A DNA stretch of 64,000 nt from Methylovirgula sp963708155 (GTDB taxonomy: Bacteria > Pseudomonadota > Alphaproteobacteria > Rhizobiales > Beijerinckiaceae): positions 1,860,001 through 1,924,000 of the forward strand of contig OY970183.1 in the NCBI GenBank assembly GCA_963708155.1. The letters are read 5' to 3'. The notes beneath the pieces are model-generated. The model saw nothing but the letters and a program-made list of their open reading frames with translations, had not been told where the DNA came from and did not search any database. The translations under genes were made by a program, and so were the position numbers. Shown one piece after another: positions 8,607-15,413 of the stretch. Numbering within the stretch: the stretch's first letter is position 1; the number at the start of each line of letters is the position of its first letter.

Positions 8607-8912
8607 ATGACCCCATCCAAGCCCTGTTCATGTCATGCAAAAGCCGAGACGCCCGACGCGCAGGCCCTTTCGCGCCGCACATTGCTGAGTGGCGCGGCCT
8701 TTGCCGCAAGCGCCGCCGCCGTGGGACTCATGCCCTTGCGAGCCCGCGCCCAGCAAAAGGTCTCCCAGGCGACGGCGCAATATCAGAGTTCGCCGAAGAA
8801 CGGCCAGCAATGCAGCACCTGCACGCATTTCCAGGCGCCAAGCTCGTGCCAGATCGTCGACGGCACGATCAGCCCGTCCGGCTGGTGCGCGCTCTATACC
8901 AAGAAGAGCTGA
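8607..8912 (+). CDS. high-potential iron-sulfur protein (HiPIP), Tat-exported
   Basis: A 101-residue precursor. The Tat signal is SRRTLLSGAAFAASAAAVGL, followed by an A-R-A cleavage-like site at about residue 48. The mature part is short and has the HiPIP cysteine spacing C-x2-C (QCSTC), then a C in PSSCQIVDG and a final C in GWCALY. These four cysteines bind one [4Fe-4S] cluster used for high-potential periplasmic electron transfer. HiPIPs carry electrons in phototrophs and in aerobic respiration or methylotrophy. No redox partner gene is adjacent. Two Cys near the N-terminus (PCSCH) precede the Tat motif and would be removed with the signal. Preceded by a GGGAGGAG ribosome site. Confidence 0.92.
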   Translation: MTPSKPCSCHAKAETPDAQALSRRTLLSGAAFAASAAAVGLMPLRARAQQKVSQATAQYQSSPKNGQQCSTCTHFQAPSSCQIVDGTISPSGWCALYTKKS

Positions 8913-8935
8913 CGCCCGCCGCGCCGGCGCAAAGC

Positions 8936-9142
8936 CTATTTCTTCTTGTGCAATTCCTTGTCGGCCTTGGCGTCGATCTTGCCTTCCTCGGCCTTGCTCA
9001 TGCGCCCGGCTTTCACGGCCTGCGCCGCGCGCGCCTTGGCGTTGCGCGCATGGGCCTTGTCCTCGACCGGATAGGAGCGGCCGGGGCCGGCGAAATCCTT
9101 GGCCGGAAGTTCATCGCGACCCTTGCTCGTGAGCTTGCTCAT
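8936..9142 (-). CDS. small lysine-rich conserved protein
   Basis: A 68-residue, very basic and hydrophilic protein starting MSKLTSKGRDELPAKDFAGP. It contains the recognisable segment FAGPGRSYPVEDKAHARNAK and ends in a Lys-rich tail (KADKELHKKK). The FAGPxRSYPVxDxxHA pattern occurs in small alphaproteobacterial proteins and phage-associated domains of unknown function. No catalytic residues or membrane segment. A GGAGGAAA ribosome site precedes the ATG. It converges on the HiPIP gene with about 20 bases between the stops. Confidence 0.65.
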   Translation of the reverse strand: MSKLTSKGRDELPAKDFAGPGRSYPVEDKAHARNAKARAAQAVKAGRMSKAEEGKIDAKADKELHKKK

Positions 9143-9232
9143 CGGGTTTCCTCCTTATCTGCGCCGCGCATGGCGCGCGGACCTAAAGCAATGCGGCGCG
9201 CGGGCGCCAGGTTGGCTCAGGCGCGTTCCCGC

Positions 9233-9677
9233 TCAGGCGCGCTTGACTTCCAGCACCTCGCCCGGCCGCACGACGAAGGTCCGATTGCCCTGGAAGATGC
9301 GCACCAAAGTGCGCGGGATCGGCGCTCAGCCGCCGCAGATCGGCCGCATAGGGCTCCCGGCGCCAGGCATCGGCGCCGCCGCGATCGACATGCACATCGA
9401 CGAAGCGTTCGAAGGCCGCATCGTGGCCGCCGGTGATCTGCACGACCATCTTGCATTTGAGCGGCGCCCAGTGCTCGCCCGCCGCCGGGTCGGCCAGCCA
9501 TTGGCAGGCGAAGCTGCGGCAGGTCTGCGGCCGGCTGTCATAAATCATGCAGCCCGCGCCCGGCCGGCAATGCGCGCACCAGCGGTCGTGCGGCTTGTCC
9601 AGCGCGGCGATCGGCAGGAGCTTGCAGCAGAGCGAGCAGGCGCCGCAGGCGCGCTGTAAGGTCGGGTCTTCGGCCAT
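9233..9677 (-). CDS. YkgJ-type cysteine-cluster protein, one frameshift
   Basis: The N-terminal ~110 residues carry the zinc/iron-chelating cysteine cluster of the YkgJ family: CGACSLCC, then WCAHCRPGAGC and TCRSFACQW. The frame running on to 9183 has an unnatural Arg/Ala-rich tail. Dropping one C in the 'ccc' near 9330 lets the reading continue as PRTLVRIFQGNRTFVVRPGE and stop at 9233-9235, giving 148 codons and a family-like end (VLEVKRA). I therefore read it as one gene with a single-base insertion, probably a homopolymer error. The function of the family is not established; metal binding is inferred from the cysteines. Confidence 0.75.
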
Positions 9678-9742
9678 AGACGGAGATTAGCACAGTGCGG
9701 CTGGCATGATTTGTCCAATACCCACGCTTGCGCCGCCTTGCT

Positions 9743-10582
9743 ATGTCATGCCCCGTGAACGCGGTGAGTTGGCCCGTGCCAGACTTTTCGACCTTTTGCC
9801 TCAAGACGAAGCTCGATGACGGCCGGCCCGTCACCCTGCGCGCCGTGCATCGCGACGATGGCCCGCGCATCCGCCGCGCCTTCCACACGCTGGGGTCGGA
9901 GACGATCCACGCGCGCTTCTTCGAATATCGCGCCGAGGTGACGCAGGCGGAGCTGGCGCATATCACCGGCGTCGATTTCCGGCGCGATGCCGCGCTGCTG
10001 GCGACGACCGGCGCGGGCGCGGATGAGGTCGTCATCGGCGGCGTCAGCTATTTCGCGCTCGACGATTTCAATCCGCCGAAGCGCGCCGAACTCGCCTTCA
10101 CCATCGTCGATGGCTATCAGGGCCACGGCATGGGGCGCATTTTGATGCACGAGATCATCGGCATCGCGCGCGCCAACGGCATTCACACTCTCGAAGCCGA
10201 TATGTTCGCCGACAATATCCCGATGCTGCATGTCTTCCAGCACGCCGGCCTGCCGCTCGTCCTACTGCGCGAGGAGGACACGATCCATGTGCGGCTGGAG
10301 GTGAAACGGCTTAACCAGCGATCTGATTTCATCGCATTGGTGATCTGCAACCGCAGGCGCGTCAGAGAAAGTCCGATATTAGACGTAGGATCAATGGCGC
10401 CTCTGATGCGCGAGTCGGAAGACAACGAAGACGATCAGTCAAACCGCAAAAACGCCGAGCGCCAAAACCCCGCGCGCTGTAAAAAGGTGAATTTGCCTTC
10501 TCATGCGGGTGCCAGTGTTCGCGTTGAACGACGCAATGATTGCGATGCGATAAAAGCAATTGAGGTTGTCTTGCTGGACTAG
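9743..10582 (+). CDS. GNAT family N-acetyltransferase with unusual C-terminal tail
   Basis: Residues ~15-190 form a GNAT domain. The acetyl-CoA site is seen as VDGYQGHGMGRILMHEIIG (Q/R-x2-G-x-G pattern) and the domain ends near EEDTIHVRLEVKR. Related proteins stop at about this point. Here the frame runs another ~90 residues (LNQRSDFIALVICNRRRV onward) with polar, Asn/Arg/Glu-rich sequence unlike the preceding domain, so the tail may come from a lost stop codon or an indel. I chose ATG 9743 over a TTG further upstream. Divergent from the YkgJ-type gene. Substrate unknown. Confidence 0.7.
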   Translation: MSCPVNAVSWPVPDFSTFCLKTKLDDGRPVTLRAVHRDDGPRIRRAFHTLGSETIHARFFEYRAEVTQAELAHITGVDFRRDAALLATTGAGADEVVIGGVSYFALDDFNPPKRAELAFTIVDGYQGHGMGRILMHEIIGIARANGIHTLEADMFADNIPMLHVFQHAGLPLVLLREEDTIHVRLEVKRLNQRSDFIALVICNRRRVRESPILDVGSMAPLMRESEDNEDDQSNRKNAERQNPARCKKVNLPSHAGASVRVERRNDCDAIKAIEVVLLD

Positions 10583-10785
10583 AAAGTTCATTGTCAAAAA
10601 AGGATAACTAAAACTTTAGTGCGTAACATGGCCGCGGAACTGCTCAAGGAAAAAGCTCGGGACGAGTTTGTAAGAATAACCGAGAAAGACCAAGGTGTTA
10701 ATCTAAGCACCCTGAATTCAAAGCAGCAATCTATCGCGGCGACCAAATTCTTGTCCCGGCCATCCACGCGGGTCATCCTGAAGAG

Positions 10786-11074
10786 ATGCGGGGAGGCTGG
10801 GTCTATATCATGACCAACAGACCGAACGGCACGCTTTATACAGGCGTGACGAACGACCTTTCACGCCGCGCCTACGAACATCGGACTGGTCTTTATCAAG
10901 GCTTCACCAAGCAATACGGACTTACGCGGCTCTTGTGTATCTCGAACGCTACGACGATATCCGTGCAGCGATCCAGCGCGAACGCAACATGAAGCATTGG
11001 CCGCGCGCTTGGAAGGTGCGCTTGATCCTTGAATCCAATCCAGATGGCGCGATCTTTATGACGATCTTGCGTGA
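10786..11074 (+). pseudogene. GIY-YIG endonuclease domain protein, two frameshifts
   Basis: The start MRGGWVYIMTNRPNGTLYTG contains the VYI...LYTGVT core of the GIY-YIG (UvrC N-terminal-like) nuclease fold, with the basic helix DLSRRAYEHR. The frame is lost near 10930; one extra G would restore VYLERYDDIRAAIQRERNMK followed by HWPRAWKVRLI. A second missing T near 11045 would restore NPDWRDLYDDLA and a stop at 11072-11074. Such ~95-residue single-domain proteins are common and often repeated in rhizobial genomes; their cellular role is unclear. Both lesions are losses of one base from a doubled base, so the gene may be intact in the organism. Confidence 0.8.
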
Positions 11075-11084
11075 GCACAACGGC

Positions 11085-11195
11085 GTGGATGGCCGGGACA
11101 AGCCCGGCCATGACGCGGAAATAGACGGCAGAGCGGCCGGACAAGATGGCTTCCCCAGCCTTGCCGTCATGGCCGGGCTTGTCCCGGCCATCCAC
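11085..11195. repeat. long palindromic intergenic repeat
   Basis: Two perfectly complementary 31-base arms (11085-11115 and 11165-11195) flank a 49-base spacer. Read in one frame the arms give the peptides VDGRDKPGHD and MAGLVPAIH, a hallmark of a very abundant intergenic palindrome family in Bradyrhizobium, Methylobacterium and relatives. A partial copy of one arm (tcccggccatccacgcggg) also lies at about 10755-10775 upstream of the GIY-YIG gene. The element sits between the GIY-YIG gene and the convergent proB. Confidence 0.85.
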
Positions 11196-11203
11196 GAAAT
11201 CCT

Positions 11204-12355
11204 TCAATCCCCCTTCAGCACCATGTCGTCGCGGTGGATCAGCGCCGCGCGGCCGGGCGTGCCGAGAGGTTCTCGATTTCGGCTGAATTGTGCCCGGCGA
11301 TTTTCGTCGCATCGTCGGCGTCGTAATTGGCGAGGCCGCGGCCGAATTCGTGGCCCTCCGCGTCGCGGATGATGACGCAATCGCCGCGCGCAAAATTCGC
11401 CTTCGACCTTTGTCACGCCCGCCGGCAGCAGGCTCTTGCCGGAGAGCAGCGCCTTCACCGCGCCGTCATCGACGATGCAGCGCGCCGCGCGCGATCGAGC
11501 GTGCCGGCGATCCATTTCTTGCGCGCCGTCACCGGCGTTCGCGCCGGTCAGGAACCAGGTGCAGGGGCCGCCCTGTTCGATCCGCGCGATCGGATGCTCC
11601 ACGCGCCCGTCGGCGATGATCATATGCGTGCCGCCGGCCGGTCGCGATCTTGCCCGCCTCGATCTTGGTGCGCATGCCGCCGCGCGAGAGAATGGAGGCG
11701 GCGCCGCCCGCCATCGCCTCGATCTCGGGCGTGATGCGCGGCACGAGCGGGATGAGCGTCGCGCCGGGGTTCTCCGCCGGCGGCGCATCGTAGAGGCCCG
11801 GCGACATCGGAGAGCAGGATCAGCAGGTCGGCGGACGCCATGGTCGCGACGCGCGCGGCGAGGCGGTCGTTGTCGCCATAGCGGATTTCGGAGGTCGCGA
11901 CCGTGTCGTTCTCGTTGATGACCGGCACGGCGCGCAGATCGAGCAGGCGGTCGATGGTCGCGCGGGCATTGAGATAGCGCCGCCGCTCTTCGGTATCGTG
12001 AAGGTGACGAGGATCTGCCCGGCTGTGATGTCGCGCGCGGCCAGCACTTCGGACCAGATGCGCGCCAGCGCGATCTGGCCGACGGCGGCGGCGGCCTGGC
12101 TGTCTTCGAGCTTCAGCGCGCCGCCCGGCAGGCCGAGCACGCTGCGGCCGAGCGCGATCGCAGCCGGAGGAGACGACGAGCACATCGGCGCCGAGCTTGT
12201 GCAGCCCGGCGATGTCGTCGGCGAGCGCTGCGAGCCAGTCGCGCTTCACCGCGCCGCGCGCCGGATCGACGAGCAGCGACGAGCCGACCTTGATGACGAT
12301 GCGGCGGAACTGGACGAGCTTCGGCAGCGCCTGCGCGCTCTCGGCGAAAGCTCAT
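11204..12355 (-). pseudogene. proB: glutamate 5-kinase, interrupted by several frameshifts
   Basis: Pieces of ProB occur in order across all three minus-strand frames: KLVQFRRIVIKVGSSLLVD (N-terminal, kinase lysine region), GADVLVVSSG then AIALGRSVLGLPGGALKLED, AVPVINENDTVATSEIRYGD, NDRLAARVATMASADLLILL, EIEAMAGGAASILSRGGMRT (K-IEAGKIAT) and the C-terminal PUA-region end RAALIHRDDMVLKGD. Total span fits a normal ~378-residue enzyme, so nothing large is missing. ProB phosphorylates glutamate as the first step of proline synthesis. Its ATG overlaps the obg stop (ATGA), as in the usual rhizobial obg-proB pair; proA does not follow. About one indel per 150-200 bases suggests poor local sequence quality rather than decay. 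Confidence 0.85.
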
Positions 12356-13395
12356 GGACGCCACTCCGCGGCCTTGGCCGGCGCGGCGTTCGTCGACCGT
12401 GCGCTTGGCGTCGATCTCTTTCTGCAGCGCGCGCAGGACCTCCTGCACGTTCTGGCCGCGTCGCGGAGGACAGCGCGAGCGGCGTGCGCTTCGCCGCGCG
12501 TTTCAGCCGCGCCAGTCTGCGTCTTCAGCGTTTCGGCATCGACCGTGTCGATCTTGGAGAGCGCGACGATCTCCGGCTTTTCGGCGAGGCCCGCGCCATA
12601 GGCCTCGATCTCGTGGCGCACGGTCTTGTAGGCCTTGCCCGCATGTTCGCTGCCGGCATCGACGAGATGCAGCAGCACTCGGCAGCGCTCGACATGGCCG
12701 AGGAAGCGGTCGCCGAGGCCATGCGCCTTCATGCGCGCCTTCGATGAGGCCGGGAATATCGGCGAGCACGAATTCGCGCCCGTCGCAGGCGACGACGCCG
12801 AGCTGCGGCGCGAGCGTCGTGAAGGGATAGTCGGCGATCTTCGGCTTGGCGGCCGAGACTGTCGGCGAGAAAGGTCGATTTGCCGGCGTTGGGCAGGCCG
12901 ACGAGGCCGGCGTCGGCGATCAGCTTCAGCCGCAGGATCAGCGTGCGCTCCTGCGCCGGCTCGCCGGGGTTGGCGCGGCGCGGGGCGCGATTGGTCGAGG
13001 ATTTGAAATGCGCATTGCCGAAGCCGCCGTTGCCGCCCTTGAGCGATGCGCACGCTCTGGCCGACTTCGGTCAGGTCGGCGATCAGCGTCTCGCTGTCGG
13101 CATCGTAGATTTCGGTGCCGACCGGAACTTTGAGCACGGCATCGGCGCCCTTGCCGCCGGCGCGGTTCTGCCCCATGCCGTGGCCGCCGGTCTTGGCCTT
13201 GAAATGCTGCTGGTAGCGATAATCGATCAGCGTGTTGAGGCCGTGGACGCATAGCGCGACGACATCGCCGCCGCGGCCGCCGTCGCCGCCGTCCGGGCCG
13301 CCGAATTCGATGAATTTCTCGCGCCGGAACGAGACGGAGCCGGCGCCGCCGGCGCCGGACTTCACATAAATCTTGGCTTCGTCGAGAAATTTCAT
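12352..13395 (-). pseudogene. obg: GTPase Obg/CgtA, interrupted by compensating frameshifts
   Basis: The glycine-rich Obg domain is intact at the start: MKFLDEAKIYVKSGAGGAGS, FGGPDGGDGGRGGDV and HGMGQNRAGGKGADA. The frame then fails near 13040. The G domain is found in other frames: AGLVGLPNAGKSTFLA (P-loop), DIPGLIEGAHEGA (G3), and GLGDRFLGHVERCRVLLHLVDAGS after return to frame. The tail EIVALSKIDTVDAETL contains the SKxD G4 motif, and the gene ends AAEWRP. Obg is an essential ribosome-assembly and stress GTPase, so a true null is unlikely; I regard the indels as probable sequence errors. The chosen ATG gives the standard Obg N-terminus; a longer frame begins upstream at 13458. It overlaps proB by four bases. 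Confidence 0.88.
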
Positions 13396-13478
13396 CGGAT
13401 GCTGGAATCGGCTCATGCGCCGATCCCTCTCCCGTTTGGGAGAGGGGGCGCTTAACATTGATGCTTATTGCTATCGGA

Positions 13479-14118
13479 TCAGCCAGCGGCGCGGTCAAGC
13501 ACCGCCGTCTCTTTGGCCTCGCGCTGGTGCGCCATCGCGGGCAGGGCGCGCGCCGCCGCCCGCCAATGCGCGCGGTCGAGCTCGAAGCGGTCGCACGGGT
13601 GCAGGCCGCCGCGGGCCGGCAGCGGGTCGAGGCCGGTATCGACATAGACGAAGCCGCTCTTTTCCAGCACCGCGCGGGAGGCGGGGTTGTTGACGCGCGT
13701 GTTGGCGAGAATCCGCTGCGCCGGGGTCAGCGCGAAGACGGTATCGACGAGGATTCGCGCCGCCTCGCTGGCATAGCCCTGGTCCCACATCTCGGGGGCG
13801 ATGGCATAGCCGATCTCCGCCTCGCGCTGCCCTTCGGCAATGGCGCGAGACGAGTCCGACCACGGTCCGCGGTGCGCCCTTGAGGGTCAGAGCCAGATGC
13901 AGCGCCCGGCCGGCGGCATTGTCCGCCCGCGCCTCGAAGATGAAGCGGTCGGCTTCCTCGGCCGGGTAGGGGTAGGGAATCGCCGCCGTCATCTGCGCCA
14001 CCTCGGGCCGCGAGGCGAAGGCGGTGATCGCCGCCGCATCCGCGGCGCGCGGCCAGCGCAGCCACAGCCGCTGGGTTTCGAGGCGGAAAACATCGTCGCG
14101 TGTCAGGTCCGGGAACAT
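13479..14118 (-). CDS. RimJ/RimL-type GNAT acetyltransferase, one frameshift
   Basis: The product begins MFPDLTRDDVFRLETQRLWL, with L-E-T-x-R-L as in the Acetyltransf_3 (RimJ/RimL) group. It continues to LKGAPRTVVGLVS. One surplus base near 13850 breaks the frame, after which AIAEGQREAEIGYAIAPEMW, DQGYASEAARILVDTVFA and RILANTRVNNPASRAVLEKS follow; these are the acetyl-CoA-binding region and the N-P-A-S motif of the family. The span is 213 codons plus one base, consistent with a single insertion. A GNAT gene between rpmA and obg is a recurrent arrangement in Rhizobiales. Substrate unknown; ribosomal-protein N-terminal acetylation is known only for the named relatives. Confidence 0.8.
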
Positions 14119-14185
14119 TTTGATCTCCGGGGGCCCTGCCGGGCCAAAAAATAAAGGGGACGGTGGTCTCCCACCTCCCCCTATC

Positions 14186-14205
14186 AAAAACCCTGCCGGG
14201 TTTTT
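14186..14205 (-). terminator. intrinsic terminator after rpmA
   Basis: A symmetrical hairpin, aaaaaccc-loop-gggttttt, with a four-base loop, lies about 85 bases past the rpmA stop codon on the minus strand. It would end the rplU-rpmA transcript before the GNAT gene at 14118. Because it is symmetrical it could work in both directions, but no plus-strand gene ends here. Confidence 0.7.
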
Positions 14206-14288
14206 CCTGGACCTGACGCCAGCCTATCTGGCTGCGGACTGTCCACCGGGTTTGCTGGGAGCCGGTGGAGTCCTTTTGAACACCACCG

Positions 14289-14564
14289 TTATTTTTGTGC
14301 CTCGGCGTGTTGGGCCGGGATGACTTCGACGCTCGCACGACACGTCGCGCTGGCCCTAAAGTGCACCGTGCCGTCGACGAGGGCGAACAAGGTGTGATCC
14401 TTGCCGATGCCGACATTGGCGCCGGGATGCCATTTGGTGCCGCGCTGGCGTACGATAATGTTGCCGCCGACGACCGACTCGCCGCCGAACTTCTTCACGC
14501 CGAGACGTCGGCCGTCCGAGTCGCGACCGTTGCGGGACGAACCGCCTGCCTTTTTATGCGCCAT
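14289..14564 (-). CDS. rpmA: 50S ribosomal protein L27
   Basis: A 91-residue protein with the L27 signature: MAHKKAGGSSRNGRDSDGRR, GVKKFGGESVVGGNIIVRQRG (cited here as GVKKFGGE and GNIIVRQRGT), and HPGANVGIGKDHTLFAL. Bacterial L27 reaches into the peptidyl-transferase centre through its basic N-terminal tail, which is present and starts directly at Met, so no N-terminal cleavage as in Firmicutes is expected. It lies downstream of rplU (155-base spacer), the standard order. The C-terminal tail (CRASVEVIPAQHAEAQK) is slightly extended. Intact, in contrast to the damaged genes downstream. Confidence 0.98.
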   Translation of the reverse strand: MAHKKAGGSSRNGRDSDGRRLGVKKFGGESVVGGNIIVRQRGTKWHPGANVGIGKDHTLFALVDGTVHFRASATCRASVEVIPAQHAEAQK

Positions 14565-14719
14565 CTTCCTGGCTCCGAACTTCGTCCTCGCGCCGCGCCC
14601 GGCGGATCACCGAAGACTTTCTGATTTTAAAACCTTTCCGCCATCGGCGGAAGCTCGACTTAAGGCCAATCCCTTCACATAATCCTCCGGAAAATCTGTG
14701 CCTTTCCGGGATCATGCGT

Positions 14720-15028
14720 TCAGGCGACGCCGGTGATCTTCACCCGCGTCAAATCCTGCCGATGGCCACGCTTGCGCTTCGAATTCTGGCGCCGGCGCTT
14801 CTTGAAGGACAGCACGTGCGGGCCGCGCTCCTGCGCGACGATCGTGCCGACCACCTTGGCGCCTTCGACGAAAGGCGCGCCAAACTTGGTCGTCTCGCCG
14901 TCGACAAGCAGCAGAACATTATCGAAGGTCACGGCATCGCCCGGCTCGCCGGGCAAGGTCATGACGATAATCTCGTCGTCTGCGGCAACGCTGTATTGCT
15001 TGCCGCCGGTCTTGATCACTGCGAACAT
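14720..15028 (-). CDS. rplU: 50S ribosomal protein L21
   Basis: A 102-residue L21: MFAVIKTGGKQYSVAADDEI at the start, then VLLLVDG, GAPFVEGAKVVGTIVAQERG, and the basic 23S-rRNA-binding loop FKKRRRQNSKRKRGHRQDLT with the end VKITGV. It is the first gene of the rplU-rpmA operon. The 5' leader is about 140 bases from the likely promoter and contains a terminator-like hairpin (15132-15153), suggesting autogenous or attenuation control. The protein is intact and of normal length. Confidence 0.98.
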   Translation of the reverse strand: MFAVIKTGGKQYSVAADDEIIVMTLPGEPGDAVTFDNVLLLVDGETTKFGAPFVEGAKVVGTIVAQERGPHVLSFKKRRRQNSKRKRGHRQDLTRVKITGVA

Positions 15029-15131
15029 CTTTGCCTCGTGTTCGGCCCGGCTCGGAGTTCTCCGGCCGGCTTTTTGACAGTTTATGGGGCTGGGTTCACG
15101 GAAATCCGAGCGGAACCGCCCGATTCCAATG

Positions 15132-15153
15132 AAAAAACGCGGCTTTAGCCGCG
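15132..15153 (-). promoter_or_regulatory. terminator-like hairpin (candidate attenuator) in the rplU leader
   Basis: On the minus strand, arms cgcggc and gccgcg (15138-15153, loop taaa) are followed directly by six Ts (15137-15132), the form of an intrinsic terminator. It lies upstream of rplU and downstream of the candidate promoter, and no gene ends here. A terminator at this place would act as an attenuator; L21 leader autoregulation is known in Firmicutes, but the structure here is unrelated by eye. Confidence 0.5.
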
Positions 15154-15166
15154 CGATCCGGGCGGA

Positions 15167-15195
15167 GAAGTAACCGCCGGCCGAACATCTGTCAA
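15167..15195 (-). promoter_or_regulatory. rplU: candidate rplU promoter
   Basis: The minus strand shows TTGACA (15195-15190), a 17-base spacer and TACTTC (15172-15167). The -35 is a perfect sigma-70 match and the -10 is weak, as is common in GC-rich alphaproteobacteria. It lies about 140 bases before the rplU ATG. Confidence 0.45.
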
Positions 15196-15413
15196 CCGTA
15201 ATCCGGCGGGTGTCGGCGCCGCATTTGGGCCATTTTCCCGAGGCTTCGTCAACATTCCAAGAAAATCAGCCGGTTCGCCGGAGCGCCCGTAACAATCGGG
15301 CGAGAGTCCGCGAGCCATGAAACGTTGCGCCAGCCGCAAGGCAATTGGCCTGACGCCTGGCGGGGCCTAAGGTAGCGCCGGCTCGCCAATTACGAGGGGA
15401 ACTTGTCGGGCGT

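Noticed and set aside
7163..8620. 485-codon open frame on the minus strand across ampG
   Set aside because: It is an Arg/Asp/Glu-rich mirror of the AmpG gene, a common artefact in GC-rich DNA; no domain, and the plus-strand gene has clear family motifs.
10628..10813. Small open frame of ~61 codons (MAAELLKEKARDEFVRITEK)
   Set aside because: Begins protein-like but runs into the repeat arm and the GIY-YIG start; no ribosome site of note, so I left it out as a gene.
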